The notes: a model not told the origin generated them from the letters alone. DNA of 64,000 nt from Muscardinus avellanarius (GCA_963383645.1 OY726571.1:22785785-22849784), one strand, 5' to 3'; counted from the first letter of the stretch, positions 24,621-37,343 are shown. Made by a program: numbers and translations.

Positions 24621-24756
24621 TTCCTCTTGCCCCAACCTCTCTGAATCTGCCCAGAGCTAATCATGGTGTGTGTATTCCCACTGCAGTACTCTGCTACCCA
24701 CACACACACACACACACAATAATTATTCTCCGTAGAACCTCTCTTTAATTGGTTAT

Positions 24757-24940
24757 TTTTTTTTGTGTGTGGTACTGGGGTTCCTGGAAGCCCTCCTTCC
24801 TCCGGGCTACACTCCCAGACCTATTGTATATTTTTGAAACAGGGTCTCTTACGCCAGCACGGCTGGCTTCGAACCTGCGCGATCCTCCTGTCTCCGCCTC
24901 CCAAGCGCGGGGATTACAAGCGTGCGCCACCACGCCCGGC
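24757..24940 (-). mobile_element. Young-type B1-ID SINE with exact TSD
   Basis: Antisense, CpG-rich copy with GGGGTTCCTGGAAGCCC and GGCTTCGAACCTGCGCG. AATTGGTTATTTT is present at 24747-24759 and 24942-24954. A short (CA)n lies at about 24697-24718. Confidence 0.96.
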
Positions 24941-24954
24941 TAATTGGTTATTTT

Positions 24955-26104
24955 CTTTAAAAGATGGACAGGTTTATACTGAGTTACTACACCACAATAG
25001 AAATCAAGAACTATGACAACCGTGTATAAGACTATTTGGGCAAAATAAATAAGCAGTTTTATTTTTATTAAGATAAACTTTAATCAAGTCATACTGTTGT
25101 TTCCTGTATAAGATACTGCTAGCCCAGGGCTTCCTTAACTGTGTCCATCTGAAAGTGTTGCTTTCCTCTTACAGTATCAATTCAGAGATGCTCTCATAAC
25201 ACCAAGGTAGAAGATTTCTTCAGTTTGAATTTTCCAAACACAGAGATTATCGATTCAACCAGACCATACGTTTGGATAGGGCAAACTTTGAGGCCTTGTT
25301 CAGGAAAAAAAACAGCATACGCCTGTTAAGATTGACTGGATTTCTTATATTTAAACCTGGAATTAAGATGACCTAGGATTTATAGCTGTCACTCAACCCA
25401 CGCCCAACACAGATCACAGCCATTACCAACTGGTCAGCGTTAGCCCGGGAGAAATCTCATCACTCCCAAAGTGATTAACGCAAAACGCGAGCTTCTGTGG
25501 CTCCCCGCTCACTCTGCCTGAGGTGTGGACAAGCAGGGCAGGTGGCTCTGGACAGGAGGACACAGATCCTCATGACCATGGGCTTGTGGCCACATAACAC
25601 AAGCCAAGCCAAAAAATCCTAAATCCAACCATCCTACATTGGGGACCGTCTGTGTTTGAAATGAGACTTGGTACTTCTGTTTTAATTTCTATGTCTTTCT
25701 TCTACTACAAATTGTGAATAAGCGTCTTCTTAAGCTATTCCTTCCACACATACCTTATACAGATACTGTCATTGCAGATCAGCTCAGTGAACCAAATGGT
25801 AACATGCTGGTTCCATTGGTGTTGGCCAGTGACCCCCCTCTGGTTAGCCTCCCTTTACCAAACTGCCATGTGAAACTTGGAGTTGAGCCATACCTTGCTT
25901 TTTTAGGAGAACCACTTTGGCAGCAGTCTGTTTCATATGGCTGTTTAAAAATCCTTAGCTGGTTCCTCATGATTTGCCTCTAATAGGTTAAGACCCAAAC
26001 CCCTTTGCATGTGGTTGAGTTCATCATAACCCAAGCATCACTGCATCCCCCTCGGTTTGCTCCTGCCCGTTGCACCCCATAGCAAATCTTTCTTTGTATA
26101 TGGT
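24955..26104. other. Intronic DNA, nothing recognised
   Basis: Unassigned. The 89-residue frame at 25714-25983 has no known family that I recognise. Confidence 0.45.
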
Positions 26105-26356
26105 TGTATTCCCTTTCTAAGGCTTCTGTAACAGATGACCACAAATTTAGTGTCAGACATCAACATCAATGTATTATCTTGGAAGCCAGCATGGGTCTTA
26201 CTGGGCTAGACTCAAGGAGTAGTAAGGAAAGAACATTCTTGCCTTGCCACCTTCCAGGGGTTGCCTGCACTCTTTTTCTTAGGGCCCCTTTCATCTTCAA
26301 AGCCAGCAATCACCAGTCAGGTCTTTCCCACCTGGCGTCACTCTGACACTGACTAC

Positions 26357-26414
<58 letters not shown>
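26357..26414 (+). repeat. (TTTC)n microsatellite
   Basis: About 58 bp of uninterrupted TTTC units at the tail of an antisense SINE. Confidence 0.97.
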
Positions 26415-26415
<1 letters not shown>

Positions 26416-26601
26416 TTTGGTGGTACTGTGGTTCCTGGAAGCCATTCTACCTCCGGGCTACACTCCCAGACCTATTTTTACATTTTTATTTGGAAACAGG
26501 GTCTCCTAAGGCAGCGCACGCAGCTGGCTTCGAACCTGCGCGATCCTCCTGTCTCTGCCTCCCAAGCGCGGGGATTACAAGCGTGCGCCACCACGCCCAA
26601 C
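26415..26601 (-). mobile_element. Young-type B1-ID SINE
   Basis: Antisense copy: TGTGGTTCCTGGAAGCC, GGCTTCGAACCTGCGCG, head CGCCACCACGCCC. Confidence 0.95.
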
Positions 26602-26689
26602 CTACTCTTCCTTTCTTCGCCTGTAAGAACCCTTGAGATTCGGCTGTGGCTACCTGGATGACACAGAATAATCTCCCTGTCTTGAGGTC

Positions 26690-26902
26690 TTTTTTTTTTT
26701 TTTCCAGGTCTGGGGACGGAACCCTGTAGCATTTGACCTCCGAGCTATACCCCCTGCCCTAGTTTTTATTCTTTAATTTGAAACTGGGTCTCACTAAGTT
26801 GCGGAGGGCCTCACTAAGTAGCTGAGGCTGTCTGCAAACCTCGATCCTCCGGTCTCAGCCTCCCGAATGCTGGGATTACAAGCGTGCGCCACCACGCCCG
26901 GC
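26690..26902 (-). mobile_element. B1-ID composite SINE with near-exact TSD
   Basis: T-tract to CACGCCCGGC. CTTGAGGTCTT before and CTTGGGGTCTT after flank it. Confidence 0.93.
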
Positions 26903-26970
26903 TCTTGGGGTCTTTAATCAGAGTCTCAAAGTGGAAATCTTTTGGGGGAAGATCTTTCTGCCTACTGGGA

Positions 26971-28312
26971 ATGGCATTCCTCGGGCAGTTTTTGAGATCC
27001 TATGGAAATGCCACCACTTCCCTAAGGCCCCCTCCTCCAACCCCAGGAGCTCACTCCTCTCCATCTCCTTAGGCCCACTCGCATCCAGGGGCTGAAGCAC
27101 TTAATTTGCACTGTAATTTATTTGTCCTCAAGCATCTTGCTGCCACCAGTTATGAGTCACCACATCTTACTCATTTATGCAGCCTCAGAGGCCCAACTAT
27201 AAGTTTATGTGTGTGTGGAGGGGGGAAATTAATGTGATATTTTAATGCATAAAGACCTCAGATGGCAAGACCAAAAAAATTCACAGAACTTCTATTAAGA
27301 GCATTATTTATAACCTACTTCTGACAGCTCTGTACTGTTTATTATCATACAAACACTCAAGCCCGTCAATCTTTTAACCATTCCAGGGACGTATTAAAGT
27401 TAACTTAAAATTAACCACTTGCATCTTAAGGCTGTTTCTAACTTTAATGTGATTTGCCATGGATTACAAAATATCTCCAAAGTCTTAAGTGTGCTGGGGT
27501 TGGCTCAAGGAGGCAAGTTGCTCCCCAAGGATGAATGAAATGCCAAGTTAGGGAGGTGGTATTATGTGCATGATTTCTGAATTAAAAATAAAAAATAAAA
27601 ACACTGTATAAATAACTGGGCTGAACAGAGGTTCAAAGCAATCTGGCTACAGTATTTATTTGATATTTCAGTATCTGGAAGTTCTTGCATAAAAAGTTTT
27701 TGCAAATCCACTTTAGGCAAAATTTAAACAGCTGCAGGTATTTAAAGTGCAAGCCAAAAAAAGCAGTTAAATAAATAAAGGTCACAAGAATGGGGGAACA
27801 TCTATTTTTTAAAGACAATGGTTTGCTGTGAATGTTTACTGTTACCAATAGGACTATATAGCACAGAAATCCAAACACACAGAAATAAAACCGAAAATTG
27901 TGTCTTATAGCTGAGAAGCAAGAACCCAAAAGTTACATACAAAAGAGATTATTGTCTATTTTGTAACCTAATCACAAAGTCCACTGTTATTTTTTTCTTC
28001 TTTAGCAATAATAAAACTCTTCAACCCAACTGCTGTTGGTTTTAGGTTAGGGGAACGTGTAGTTTTTGAAGCCAAAGGTACTTTGTAGATAAGCTTCTGG
28101 TTAAATATTATTTTTTCTAGCACTGAGAAAATACTTAGGATTCTTTTGATGCAGAAGGGGACCTATGGATCTGTATTAAACCCCACATTCATAAAAGGTA
28201 AACTGAGGCACAACTGCTTTCTACAGATCAGGAAGATGCTGAGGCTAAGGGGAGACTCTATGTCCGCTTGGAAATGCAACCTAAGAACATGAGGCCTGGG
28301 GCACAGGGTAAG
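26971..28312. other. Intronic DNA, nothing recognised
   Basis: AT-rich, SINE-free stretch of 1.3 kb. A 98-residue minus-strand frame at 27633-27929 is hydrophobic but shows no family. Confidence 0.45.
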
Positions 28313-28365
<53 letters not shown>

Positions 28366-28368
28366 TGC
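28313..28368 (+). repeat. (TG)n microsatellite
   Basis: About 56 bp of TG dinucleotides, not obviously attached to a SINE. Confidence 0.96.
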
Positions 28369-29560
28369 ATGCAGTACCTTATGGCAGATTTTAACCTTAA
28401 GGAATTTTCATAGAAAAAGAAGCGTAATTATTCAATGTTTGTGTTGATGTTTTCAAACTTGAAAAATTTTCTACCCATATATTGGGAAATACATTTAGAT
28501 GCAACGAACATCAGTCGCCAACATATTTGACTAAAATCGAGAAATGAAGGTCTGCTTTGTGCAAATGGTAATCATGCTGTTGCATTTCCTGTTTTCTGGA
28601 CAGTTCCATGTCTTTCCAACTACTAAGCCTAAGTTATGAAAAGCACAGCATACAGACAACTTGGGGAAATCACCCCAGGGCCTGGAATCAGAGCTGGAGC
28701 CCACAAGAACCAAACTTAAGGACTATTCACAGCCCAGTGAAATGTGAATGCGTTAAAGTCTATTAAGGTCAATAACAAATGTGTGCAAGAAGTTTGTGTT
28801 AAGTTTAATAAACAAGACAACCGAACTCACTAATCAGTACTCAGGAAACCCACTAAGCAGTACTTAAGGAAACAGGCTCTAGAATTTAGCTTTAGTTAGA
28901 AGTAGAGCCAGTTCTCCCTGGAACAAGGATTGTTTACCTTGCCCCCTTAGAGTCAATAATCCTAACAGTGGTGGTTTTAAAAAGAGACAACGGTAGAAAC
29001 TACAGTAAGACCCACAAAATTACATTTTCTATATTAGCAAAATGTCAGAACTACACTGCTTTTACTTGGTCTCTCTTGAAGTATTTTCCCATCTTGCGTT
29101 TCATCCTGAACAATTTTACTATGTTCAGCATAGTAGCAACTGAAAAAAAAATTTTCATCTAGAAACAAAAGTGAGAAAACTTCAAAAAACATTGCGCTTC
29201 TGCATTGCTAGGTTTCCAAGTTTTTAGTATAATGGCAAGAAAAGGCAAATAAAGACTGCTACAGTAACCAAACTTTTAAGGAGTGTCCTTAGAAACAATG
29301 CCCATAACAGATTATTTTCTACAGTGTGAGCATCTCATGGTCTAGCAAAAATTCTTTTTTTTTTCTTCCTTCCTGCTACTTTGCTTTATAAACCTTGCAA
29401 CCTGCAAGCTCAAGAAGAGGGAGGCAGGTTAATATGCATGTTAACTTCATGAAATTTTTTAAGCCTTCATTTTTTATCTTTTAGCCTATGAAGCACATTT
29501 CCCCATTCCAGGCCATGAGGCAATTCCATGTCAACTTGCTGTGGTGTCAAATGCGACAAA
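28369..29560. other. Intronic DNA next to the CpG island
   Basis: SINE-free AT-rich sequence leading up to the promoter. No exon or repeat recognised. Confidence 0.5.
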
Positions 29561-29992
29561 CTCAGAGCTCCAGTGGCGAGGCGGCGGCTCTCTGCACCCT
29601 CAGCTTGCCGCGCTCGGCCGGCAGCATCAGAACGCTGCGCCCCGGGGGCTCCCGACGCTCGATCCGCGCTCAGCGCCCGCATTCCCCCCTCCCTGCCCGG
29701 GGTAAACTGAGGCACGGCGATCCCGCGCCCAGCGCAGGCCCCCCGCCTCTGCGCGGCGTCCTCTCGCCCCTGGAGACTCTGGGAGGCTGCTGGGCAGCGC
29801 GCAGTGGACACCACGCTCCCACACCATGAAGGTTAATGGCACAGCCGGGGAAGCCACAGTCCCCCAGCGGCCAGCCCCCGCCCTGCAGGGTCGCCCGAAA
29901 GTTCCGCGGCTCCGGCGGTCGCTGGGCGCCTGCGGGGGGCTCCCTCCCGCCGGGGTCCCCGCCGCCCGGGCTCGCGGGGCGCCCCCACCAAC

Positions 29993-30143
29993 CTGACACT
30001 GCTGCGCCACTCCGGCGGCCGCCGCGGACCCCTCGCCATGCCGAGCCGGGGGCGCGCCGCAGCCCCGGTGCGTGGAGCCGCCTCCGCCCCGCCGCGGTGC
30101 GGGATGCGCAGCGGGCGGCCGGAGCGCGGAGCTGCCCACTGCG

Positions 30144-30179
<36 letters not shown>

Positions 30180-30250
30180 GCCGGCGCCGAGCATGCCCAG
30201 TGCGGCGCGCCCGGAGCCCGGAGCCGCCGGGTTTTCGCGGCAGCCGCGGG
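29993..30250 (-). other. MFAP3L: Candidate MFAP3L non-coding exon 1
   Basis: An upstream untranslated exon is required by the acceptor at 7671. On the minus strand, GTGTCAG|GTTGGTGG (GT at 29992-29991) is a usable donor. An alternative is GCAG|GTGCGG near 30372. The transcription start cannot be fixed from sequence, so both ends are guesses. Confidence 0.35.
30144..30177 (+). repeat. GAGCCC hexanucleotide repeat in the promoter
   Basis: Five perfect GAGCCC units plus one ending in GAGCCG, inside the CpG island and near the expected start of MFAP3L transcription. Confidence 0.95.
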
Positions 30251-30687
30251 CGGGGGCGGGGCGCGGCGCGAGTCTTTGGGGAGCGGCGACTGCCCCCCGC
30301 GGGGGACCCCGCCCGGCCCCCACTCCGCGCCCGCCGCCGCCGAGCGGGACTCTGGTCCCCCGGGCTCCGCACCTGCACGCCGGGTCCTCCCCCGAGCCGA
30401 GGACACTTATTTCTAAGGCGGCCGAGCTGGGGCGGCGGGACTGCTAATTGCCAGGGGCGGGGCGCTCGCTGAGCGTCCACCGCAACTTTTCTGAGCGTCG
30501 CCTCGCTTTGTGTCCAAGGACACCCCGGAAAAGGCTTAAGAGTGCCCTCCCGGACGCTAAGGGAAAGCCCAGCCACCCACCCCAAGCCTGCGCTGTCCCC
30601 GAGCCTGTCAGCCACCTTGCAGACAAAAGCTGCCAAGGGCGACCCGGTGCGCTGTTAGTTTGACAGTCGTCTAAAGCAAAGCCCGTG

Positions 30688-30695
30688 TATAAAAG
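30688..30695 (+). promoter_or_regulatory. TATA box of a possible divergent promoter
   Basis: TATAAAAG preceded by GTG and followed by AGG matches the TATA consensus on the plus strand at the right margin of the CpG island. A start would fall near 30718, with transcription running away from MFAP3L. No plus-strand gene is recognised downstream. Confidence 0.3.
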
Positions 30696-30939
30696 AGGCT
30701 GGGAAAAGACACAGCATCTCATCCACTGGCGGCTTCGGAAAGGTGGGGTTCTGGGAATTTTTTTCATTTTTTGATTAAAAACATTTTGTAGTTCCTACGT
30801 TGTGTCAAATGAACAATTGTTTTTTTTAATAGGAAGAACTATTCTAAAAATAGGTTTTAAATGACCTACAGAAGTTTTCGTCTGTACGATCCTGCAATGT
30901 TAGTGGCTTTTTTTTTTTTTAAGACAGAATGACAATTTT

Positions 30940-31480
30940 GTGGCCCAGGCCAGGCTCCTCCTTCCGGGCTCCTTTCGGCCCGCCCCTCTTGGCCACGCCC
31001 CACTCCGGTCCTTTTACTCCAGCACCTCCCTCATCGCTAGAGGCTGCTGGGAAAACAAGGAGAGGTGGATTTTAGAGACTCACGCGCCTCGTGGCTGCTG
31101 CCTCCAGGCTGGGCAGGTTCTGCTGCAGACTCAGGAACTGCTGTCATGAACAGAGGAGGCTTTAACCAAACTCTCAGTCTCTTTCTGTGTCCCTGGCAAA
31201 CTAAGAGTGGTGCCTCTGACCTCGCTCACGCCCCAGCTCAGACCTGCAGAAGTGGGTCGGGTCCGGATTGAGCATGCTCGAGGCAGTGCCAAACTGCCGC
31301 ACGCGGCTTGCATCTGGTCGCCCAAGGTTGATGAGGCTGCGCCCGCTGGTCACGACAGCAAAAGCTCGAGAGGCCCAAGAAAGCAAAGCTCCAGGGTTTT
31401 GCAGTAGCAGCGACACGTGGTGGACAGGTCACATACCCAAGGCCTGTGGGCGGGCGGCTGCTGGCCTCTGACTTCCAAAG
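30940..31480. promoter_or_regulatory. GC-rich shore of the CpG island
   Basis: Moderately GC-rich with GC/CACC-type boxes (GGCCACGCCCC and CCCGCCCCTC near 30980-31000). It could extend the regulatory region. Open frames here have no recognisable product. Confidence 0.35.
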
Positions 31481-33278
31481 GAATCAATACCTGATCATTC
31501 CCTCAAGGATTGTAATTAGAAGTCATATCTTTACATTAGTTTTCTATCATTTGGAATAGCATTTTTAGCTCAAAGAACTTTTCAGCCTTTAAGAAACCCA
31601 GTCTTCAAGTTATCCAATATGCATTCTTTACAACTCCCCTAGAGCATTTAATTAAATTAGGGTTCCTGTCCCCAAATATTTCTCCAGTTATATGTTTTTT
31701 TTTTCTTCCCAGGCATTCCTGCATTTGCTCAGACTTAGTTTTCTCTCCTTCCCCGCCCTTTGATTCTTTAATCTCAGAGAAGTTTAGGAATGCTCTCATA
31801 ATCTTGCAAGGGTGTGGAGAATTTTCTTTGGGAGGCACTGCTGGAAGCCTGTTTACGCAGGGACTTGCCCCCTGGGGTTGTCCACTTCCTGAGCTCTGCG
31901 ACTTCATTCTTGCAGAAACACTGCTCTTGAATTAGCATAGATTCCGTCAGACACCCACACTACACCAAGTCTGGTCTGGGAAAGGTGGGTGTGAAGTCTC
32001 AGCAGTCCGCGTTGACATTCCAACGGGTCAGAATCTTTCTGCTCCCAGAACTTTGAGTTTCCCAGAACGTGAAGGTTTCTGACTGTCCCTTCCCATCCTC
32101 CTCCTCCTCCTCCATGTTCTCTCCCTTTGCACCAAGGCACTGTGGTGTTCTCTGGCCTTTTCTCTTCTGCTTCGCTGTGGTCTCTCATCTCTCTGATGAT
32201 TGTCAGTGCCAGGGTGGCATTAGTTAGTGTGTGCCCATATGAACATACCAGTTTATTTCTTGGAGCCTTTGCTGGCCAATCAAGGCACTTGTTCTGGTTC
32301 TTTAGTGTCTACTATTTGTCTATACTTGTTGCTAATATTTTGTATGTCATCTTTTCCCCAAATCATTTTCCCCCTCCACGTGTCACTGAGTTCTGACCTT
32401 TGTAGGGAATCTACCACATAGCTTAATTAGTATGACTCTCTAGAAACATGAACCCAATCTGTCCCAAACAGAATTCATAAGCTGCACTTGCTCCTCTGCC
32501 TGCATTTCCTTGCTTAGTTGCTGGGACCTCCATTGGCTGAGCTACGTGTATCACAAAACTGGGTATTTCTAGATTCATGCATCTGCCGTTCCTCCGTTAT
32601 CAGGTTGGTCCCCTGGCACTATCCACCCTGCCTTAGGCATCTCTGATGGTCTCCCTTCTCCCGAATGCCCTCTTCTCCTCCATCATCTTCTATCCACCAC
32701 AGGACAAGGACTTCTGAAGAAAATCCTCTCTCTGCATCTCCTCCAGCCCATCCTCCATGCATCCTCCAACTTTTCTTTTTAAGCAAATTATATTACAAAA
32801 CAGGTCTGATAAAAATCCTTAGGTGAGTTTCAGTATAAAGTTCAAGTTTTAAGCATGCACTGGCCCTTGCATTCCTCTCCAGGTTAGTTTCCAGCCAATG
32901 TCCCCTTCAATCCCCTATCCTAGCCAAATGAAATTACCTGTCACCGGAACCCATGCCTCCAGGCCCCTGTTAGTTCTTTTGTCTCTGTTTCCTCCGGTTC
33001 ATTTGAGTAATGTTCTGCCTTCAAGTGTGAGTTCAGACTGGCTGTCCTCTGGCATGACTTGCTGTTGATTAAAATTTCACTTGTACCACGTACCGGGTTC
33101 CCATTTTGACAACTATATGACCTTGATTTACTTTATTATCGTCACCACTACTCTATTGACAACTTGATGGTAAAGGGGCTATGTCACAAACATCTTTATG
33201 TCTTTGTTCTCAGTCTCATGAAATTTGTTTTAATGAATGAATGATAGACATATGCATCTATATAATAAAGTTTGTTAA

Positions 33279-33280
<2 letters not shown>
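31481..33280. other. Intergenic DNA, nothing recognised
   Basis: About 1.8 kb without recognised SINEs or exons. Confidence 0.5.
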
Positions 33281-33321
<41 letters not shown>

Positions 33322-33523
33322 TACTGGGGGGTGGAACCCAGAGGCTTTCTACCTCTGGGCTATACTCCCAGACCTATTTTTTTTTTTATATTTTATTTGG
33401 AAACAGGGTCTCACTAAGTTACTGAGAGCCTCACTAAGTAGCTGAGGCTGCTTAGAACCTGAGCAATCCTCCTGTCTCAGCCTCCCAAGTGTGGGGATTA
33501 CAAGCGTACTCCACCTCGCCCAG
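33281..33523 (-). mobile_element. B1-ID composite SINE with (TG)n tail and TSD
   Basis: TG tract to 33320, then GGTACTGGGGGGTGGAACCC to CCTCGCCCAG. TAAAGTTTGTTAATTT before and TTAAAGTTTATTAATTT after are a near-exact duplication. Confidence 0.93.
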
Positions 33524-33552
33524 TTTAAAGTTTATTAATTTTTAAGATTATT

Positions 33553-33750
33553 CTTTTTTTTTTTGCAGGTCTTGGGTGGAACCTAGGGGCATTCGACCTC
33601 TGAGCTATACCACCTGCCCTATTTTTTTATCCTTTATTTTGAAATAAAGTTGAGGACCTCACTAAGTAGCTGAGGCTGGCTACAAACTGCAATCCTCCGG
33701 TCTCAGCCTCCTGAATGCTGGGTTTACAAGCACATGCCACCATACCCGAC
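33553..33750 (-). mobile_element. B1-ID composite SINE
   Basis: T-tract, CTTGGGTGGAACCTAGGGG, head ending CATACCCGAC; the middle has lost part of the GAAACAGGGTCTCACT segment. Confidence 0.9.
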
Positions 33751-33751
33751 A

Positions 33752-34454
33752 ATTCTTGAGGACTATAGATTGCAAAGAAAAAAGTACCAGAACCTATCAC
33801 ACCATATGCAAGCTGCTATGTGGTTACCCTCCTTTGAGTAATGTAAGGGAGATCTCCTTAAATCCAATGGATTTTGTTCATCTTCAGAAAACAGGAAGTG
33901 TTTCGTAAGCCAGTCAGCCAGTCGGATGTGCTCGTTTTATTGGCCTGTAGCTGCATGAAGCTCAACATTGTACTACTAATTAGTCTGCAAATTCCATTGT
34001 CCTCTATCACTGGGCTTCCTACTGCAGTGTAGTTATAACCTTCTAAAAATTATGTGGTTGCTCCATAGAATAGATTTTTTTTTCTTTCAAAAGCATGGCA
34101 TCCCAGGAGGGCAGATTAACAGTTTAGGAATTAACAAAATTTTACAGTTTATCTGCTCATATTGTCAACTGACACTTAGAATTAACTACAGGCCTGCAAC
34201 CACTCGCTTCACAGATACTGAGGGGATGACATTCCCATTACAGACCTAGTGGATAGAGCAGTGTAGACACAGTGACCTTAAGACTTCCAGATGAGTCTGT
34301 ACACTGTGTTTGAGAAACAGTTCTAAGTCATATTCATAAAAGGAAAAATAACAATTATTGGTCCAAATCCTCAAGTATTCCCTATTTTGGTTTTCTTTGG
34401 TAGAGAGATAAATAAGTATAGATGGGTATCAATCTGTTTTTTAAAAGTATTATC
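33752..34454. other. Intergenic DNA, nothing recognised
   Basis: Unassigned AT-rich sequence. Confidence 0.5.
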
Positions 34455-34655
34455 CAGTTGGGTGCAGCGGAGCACACTGTAATTCTCATACTTGGGGAGA
34501 CCGAGACAGGAGGATCACAGGTTCAAAGCCAGTGTGTGGTAACTTAACTAGACCCAGTTTTAAAATTAAAAAAAATAAAATAAAATAAATCTGGGGGTGT
34601 AGCTCAGGAGTCAGAACTCCCCTGGGTTCAATCCCCAGTTCTACACACACACAAA
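34455..34655 (+). mobile_element. B1-ID composite SINE
   Basis: Sense copy; head GTTGGGTGCAGCGGAGCAC, tail GGGTTCAATCCCCAGTTC then CACACA. Confidence 0.9.
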
Positions 34656-34714
34656 AGTGTTAGCTGTGTTTGTGTTTATCAAATAGCCATGCTTGTAATA
34701 GAAAATATGGACAA

Positions 34715-34926
34715 GCCAGGCGTGGTGGCACATGCTCGCAATCCCAGCATGTGGGAGGCGGAGACAGGAGAATCTGGGTTTGCATCAGCCTCAGCTACTT
34801 AGTGAGGCCCTTTGCAATTCAGTAAGACCCTGTTTCAAAATAAAAAATAAAAAATAGGGGTGGGGATGTAGCTCAGAAGTAGAATGCCCCTGGGTTCCAT
34901 CCCCAGTACCAGAAAAAAAAAAAAAA
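34715..34926 (+). mobile_element. B1-ID composite SINE
   Basis: Sense copy GCCAGGCGTGGTGGCACATG to CCCCAGTACC with an A tail. Confidence 0.94.
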
Positions 34927-37129
34927 TGTGGAGTACAGAGAAGAGTTACCTAATGAAGTAGCTGCTTGTTTTTGTACTTGGCGGGCCACCCAGGGATTGT
35001 ACATAATGGATAGAGGCCATGAGCCACTCTCCAGCACAGCCTCCCTAACTTGCCTCCTTCTGCAGAGAATGAATAGGGGAGTGGAAGTTGTGATCTTCTG
35101 CCCTTTCAGGAAGAGGGCGATGCAAGGATGTAATCCCACACTGGGCTTTTACTTTCTCCCAGGGGTTTTAAAGGAGCACAATGAGGAAGGTGTTATTTGG
35201 GGAAGGAATGGAAGGAAGCAAACACTTCTCTCTACAATCTAGTTAGTGACTTTGCTGGCTGGGGAGAGCAAGGCCACTTGAAAAGGCTGAGTCAGTGTTA
35301 GAAAAATATTCCGTTCCTCATTATGGGTTTAGACTGTGCACAGAGGTGGGTCCTCTGGAGGTGTGTGTACGAGTGTGTGGTCTAACCAGTTCTCCAGCTG
35401 TAAAAGTCAAGAGATCAAATGGCATGCTCGCCACCCACGGGGGTCAGAAAACAGAGCTAGAAAGGTCACCCCCTTCCTGACTGTCTCTAAGACCACACCA
35501 AAGCCCTTCCTTCTCAGGTAGTTTAATAGTCTGGGACGCTACTGGCCATCAGAGCCACGCCTGCTCCTCTCACCCAGAGTTTTATTGATTTAGAGACGTA
35601 GATTATCGGCAGGAGAATAGATGCATTTAAGACAACCTTCTATGTATAGTGGAGGAGTTTCCTGAAAGCTGGGTGGATATTGTACAGCTGGTTAGAATAT
35701 GGCAGCTCTTAGTGATAGAGCCCTGGAGACCCTGACAAGAGGGAGATGGCTGAGCTCTAGAGTAACCCCTTTGGAAAGAACTTAGCTTTTCATGCTTAGC
35801 CCTTGGATTCTGGAAAAGACACGTCTTGTACATAGTCTGGAGGTTTGTGCTTCTAGTTCGTAATTTCCTGGGGAAGGAGGGAAGACTAAGCATCCTTGGA
35901 TAGGACAGTGGAGGCTGAAGTTGGTTGACCCCAGTAATGGAAGAAGACAGCAGGTTGTCCAGGAGCGTGGCCCACTGGGGAATCCTCTGTCCTCAGGTGT
36001 GACAGGGAGACCCTGCCACCCACGTTAGAGTGCGGCTCAGAACAGTGGGGCTCATCCAGACCACGGGCTCCGGCAGCTTCATGGCAACCTCAGTAAGAAT
36101 CGCCATGACTTAGCTGCTGAGCAATGAGACATCCAAAAAGAAAGCAAGCAGGGTGCATTGCTTTTTTTTGTTTGTTTGTTTTTGGCTGGCAATTGTTTAC
36201 CTTCCTCTTTTTGAGTAGTTGTTTATTAAAACTAAAAGGGAGGGAAAGACAATTCTATACTTTACTGTTTAGACAGTGTGCTACCTGAAGTGGACCCAGT
36301 GAGGGGGAGGCTGTGGAGAATCCCTGGGGTGCAGCTGAGGCAGGGAGAGAAGGGGTTAAGGTAGATTATGGGAACACAGAGCTTTTTCAGTGCCCTCGGG
36401 GTCATACAGAGGTATGAGTGGGGAGAAGAAGGGGCTGGCTTGGTGCCAGATGAAGAGAGCTGGCTTTCATTTGGTGGGGTGTGAGGGACACTGGTAGGCT
36501 CCCCAGCCTTGCTTTATATGGGTATCTGGCTTCTTTTCTTGGGATCTTTCCTCTGACAGAGCCGGGAGCCAACTGTCTAAGGCCTAGGTCCTATCCCCAG
36601 GGGACTCTACAGTGGAGGGCTCAAAGGCCCAGGACGTCCACAAGTTGTCCTAACAGGAAAGGGAGTTTGACACTAAAATTTACTTTGGATAATTCTGACC
36701 TGATCCAGCCCTAGCAATGAAGTTCTTAACAAATGGAAGCTTTCGTTCTTTCCCATCTCAAAGGGATGTGGTAACAGGCAATATGATGTCTGCTCTCTCT
36801 TGCCCAAATAATAAGTATCGTTTCTGCTCAAAATTACAGGGATGGTTGATTGGTTTTGTTCTCCACCAAGGGTAAGTATGCTTGTGAATAGTTTTTCTTT
36901 ACTTAGGGATCACGTGGAAGTTATAACTGTAGATACTCAACTGAAGAAAGAGGTCTCTTTATTTGGACTGCACTTGATTTTCAGGCAGATATAAACTCTG
37001 TAACTTCTCTTTAGAAATCTTTTTAATCTAATCTAATCTAACATGTTTTCCGGCATATAATGGATACCAGTTAATAGTTTGTACGTTGAACTTGATGCTG
37101 AAATTGGTGTTAGAATTACCTGTTGGAGA
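34927..37129. other. Intergenic DNA, nothing recognised
   Basis: 2.2 kb with no SINE, the longest such stretch in the intergenic part. Small open frames only. I cannot assign any function. Confidence 0.45.
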
Positions 37130-37343
37130 GCCAGGTGTGGTGGCGCATGCTTGTAATCTCAGTACTTGGGAGGCTAAGACAGGAGGATCACAGGTTCAAA
37201 TCCAGCCTTGCCAACTTAGTGAGGCTTTCAGGCAGCTAGTGAGACCCTGTTTCCAAATAAGAAATAAAATTGGGCTGAGAGTGTGGGTTGGAGGTAGAAG
37301 GCCTCTAGGTTCAATTCCCAGTGTGGAAAAACAAACAAACAAA

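Larger units (their letters stand above)
26105..26970 (+). mobile_element. Ancient repeat split by two SINEs
   Basis: CTTTCTAAGGCTTCTGTAAC, CTACCTGGATGACACAGAAT, ATCTCCCTGTCTTGAGGTC and CAGAGTCTCAAAGTGG follow the order of a common old mammalian interspersed repeat whose family I cannot name safely. SINEs at 26415-26601 and 26690-26902 interrupt it. Confidence 0.5.
29560..30480 (-). promoter_or_regulatory. MFAP3L: CpG island, MFAP3L promoter and 5' region
   Basis: About 0.9 kb of very GC-rich DNA with dense CpG, in sharp contrast to its AT-rich surroundings. It contains several GC boxes (GGGGCGGGGC near 30255 and GGGGCGGGGCGCTC near 30458) and no TATA box on the minus strand. Its position upstream of the MFAP3L leader exon and the single-island architecture make it the likely start of that gene. 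The long open frames it holds in several frames (up to 267 codons) follow from the scarcity of AT-rich stop codons and are not genes. Confidence 0.85.

Noticed and set aside
25714..25983. 89-codon frame as a possible processed pseudogene
   Set aside because: No recognisable parent protein and no A tail or target-site duplication.
29627..30636. Long open frames (up to 267 codons) on both strands in the CpG island
   Set aside because: GC-rich DNA lacks stop codons by chance; the peptides are Arg/Ala/Pro/Gly-rich in several overlapping frames and match no family.
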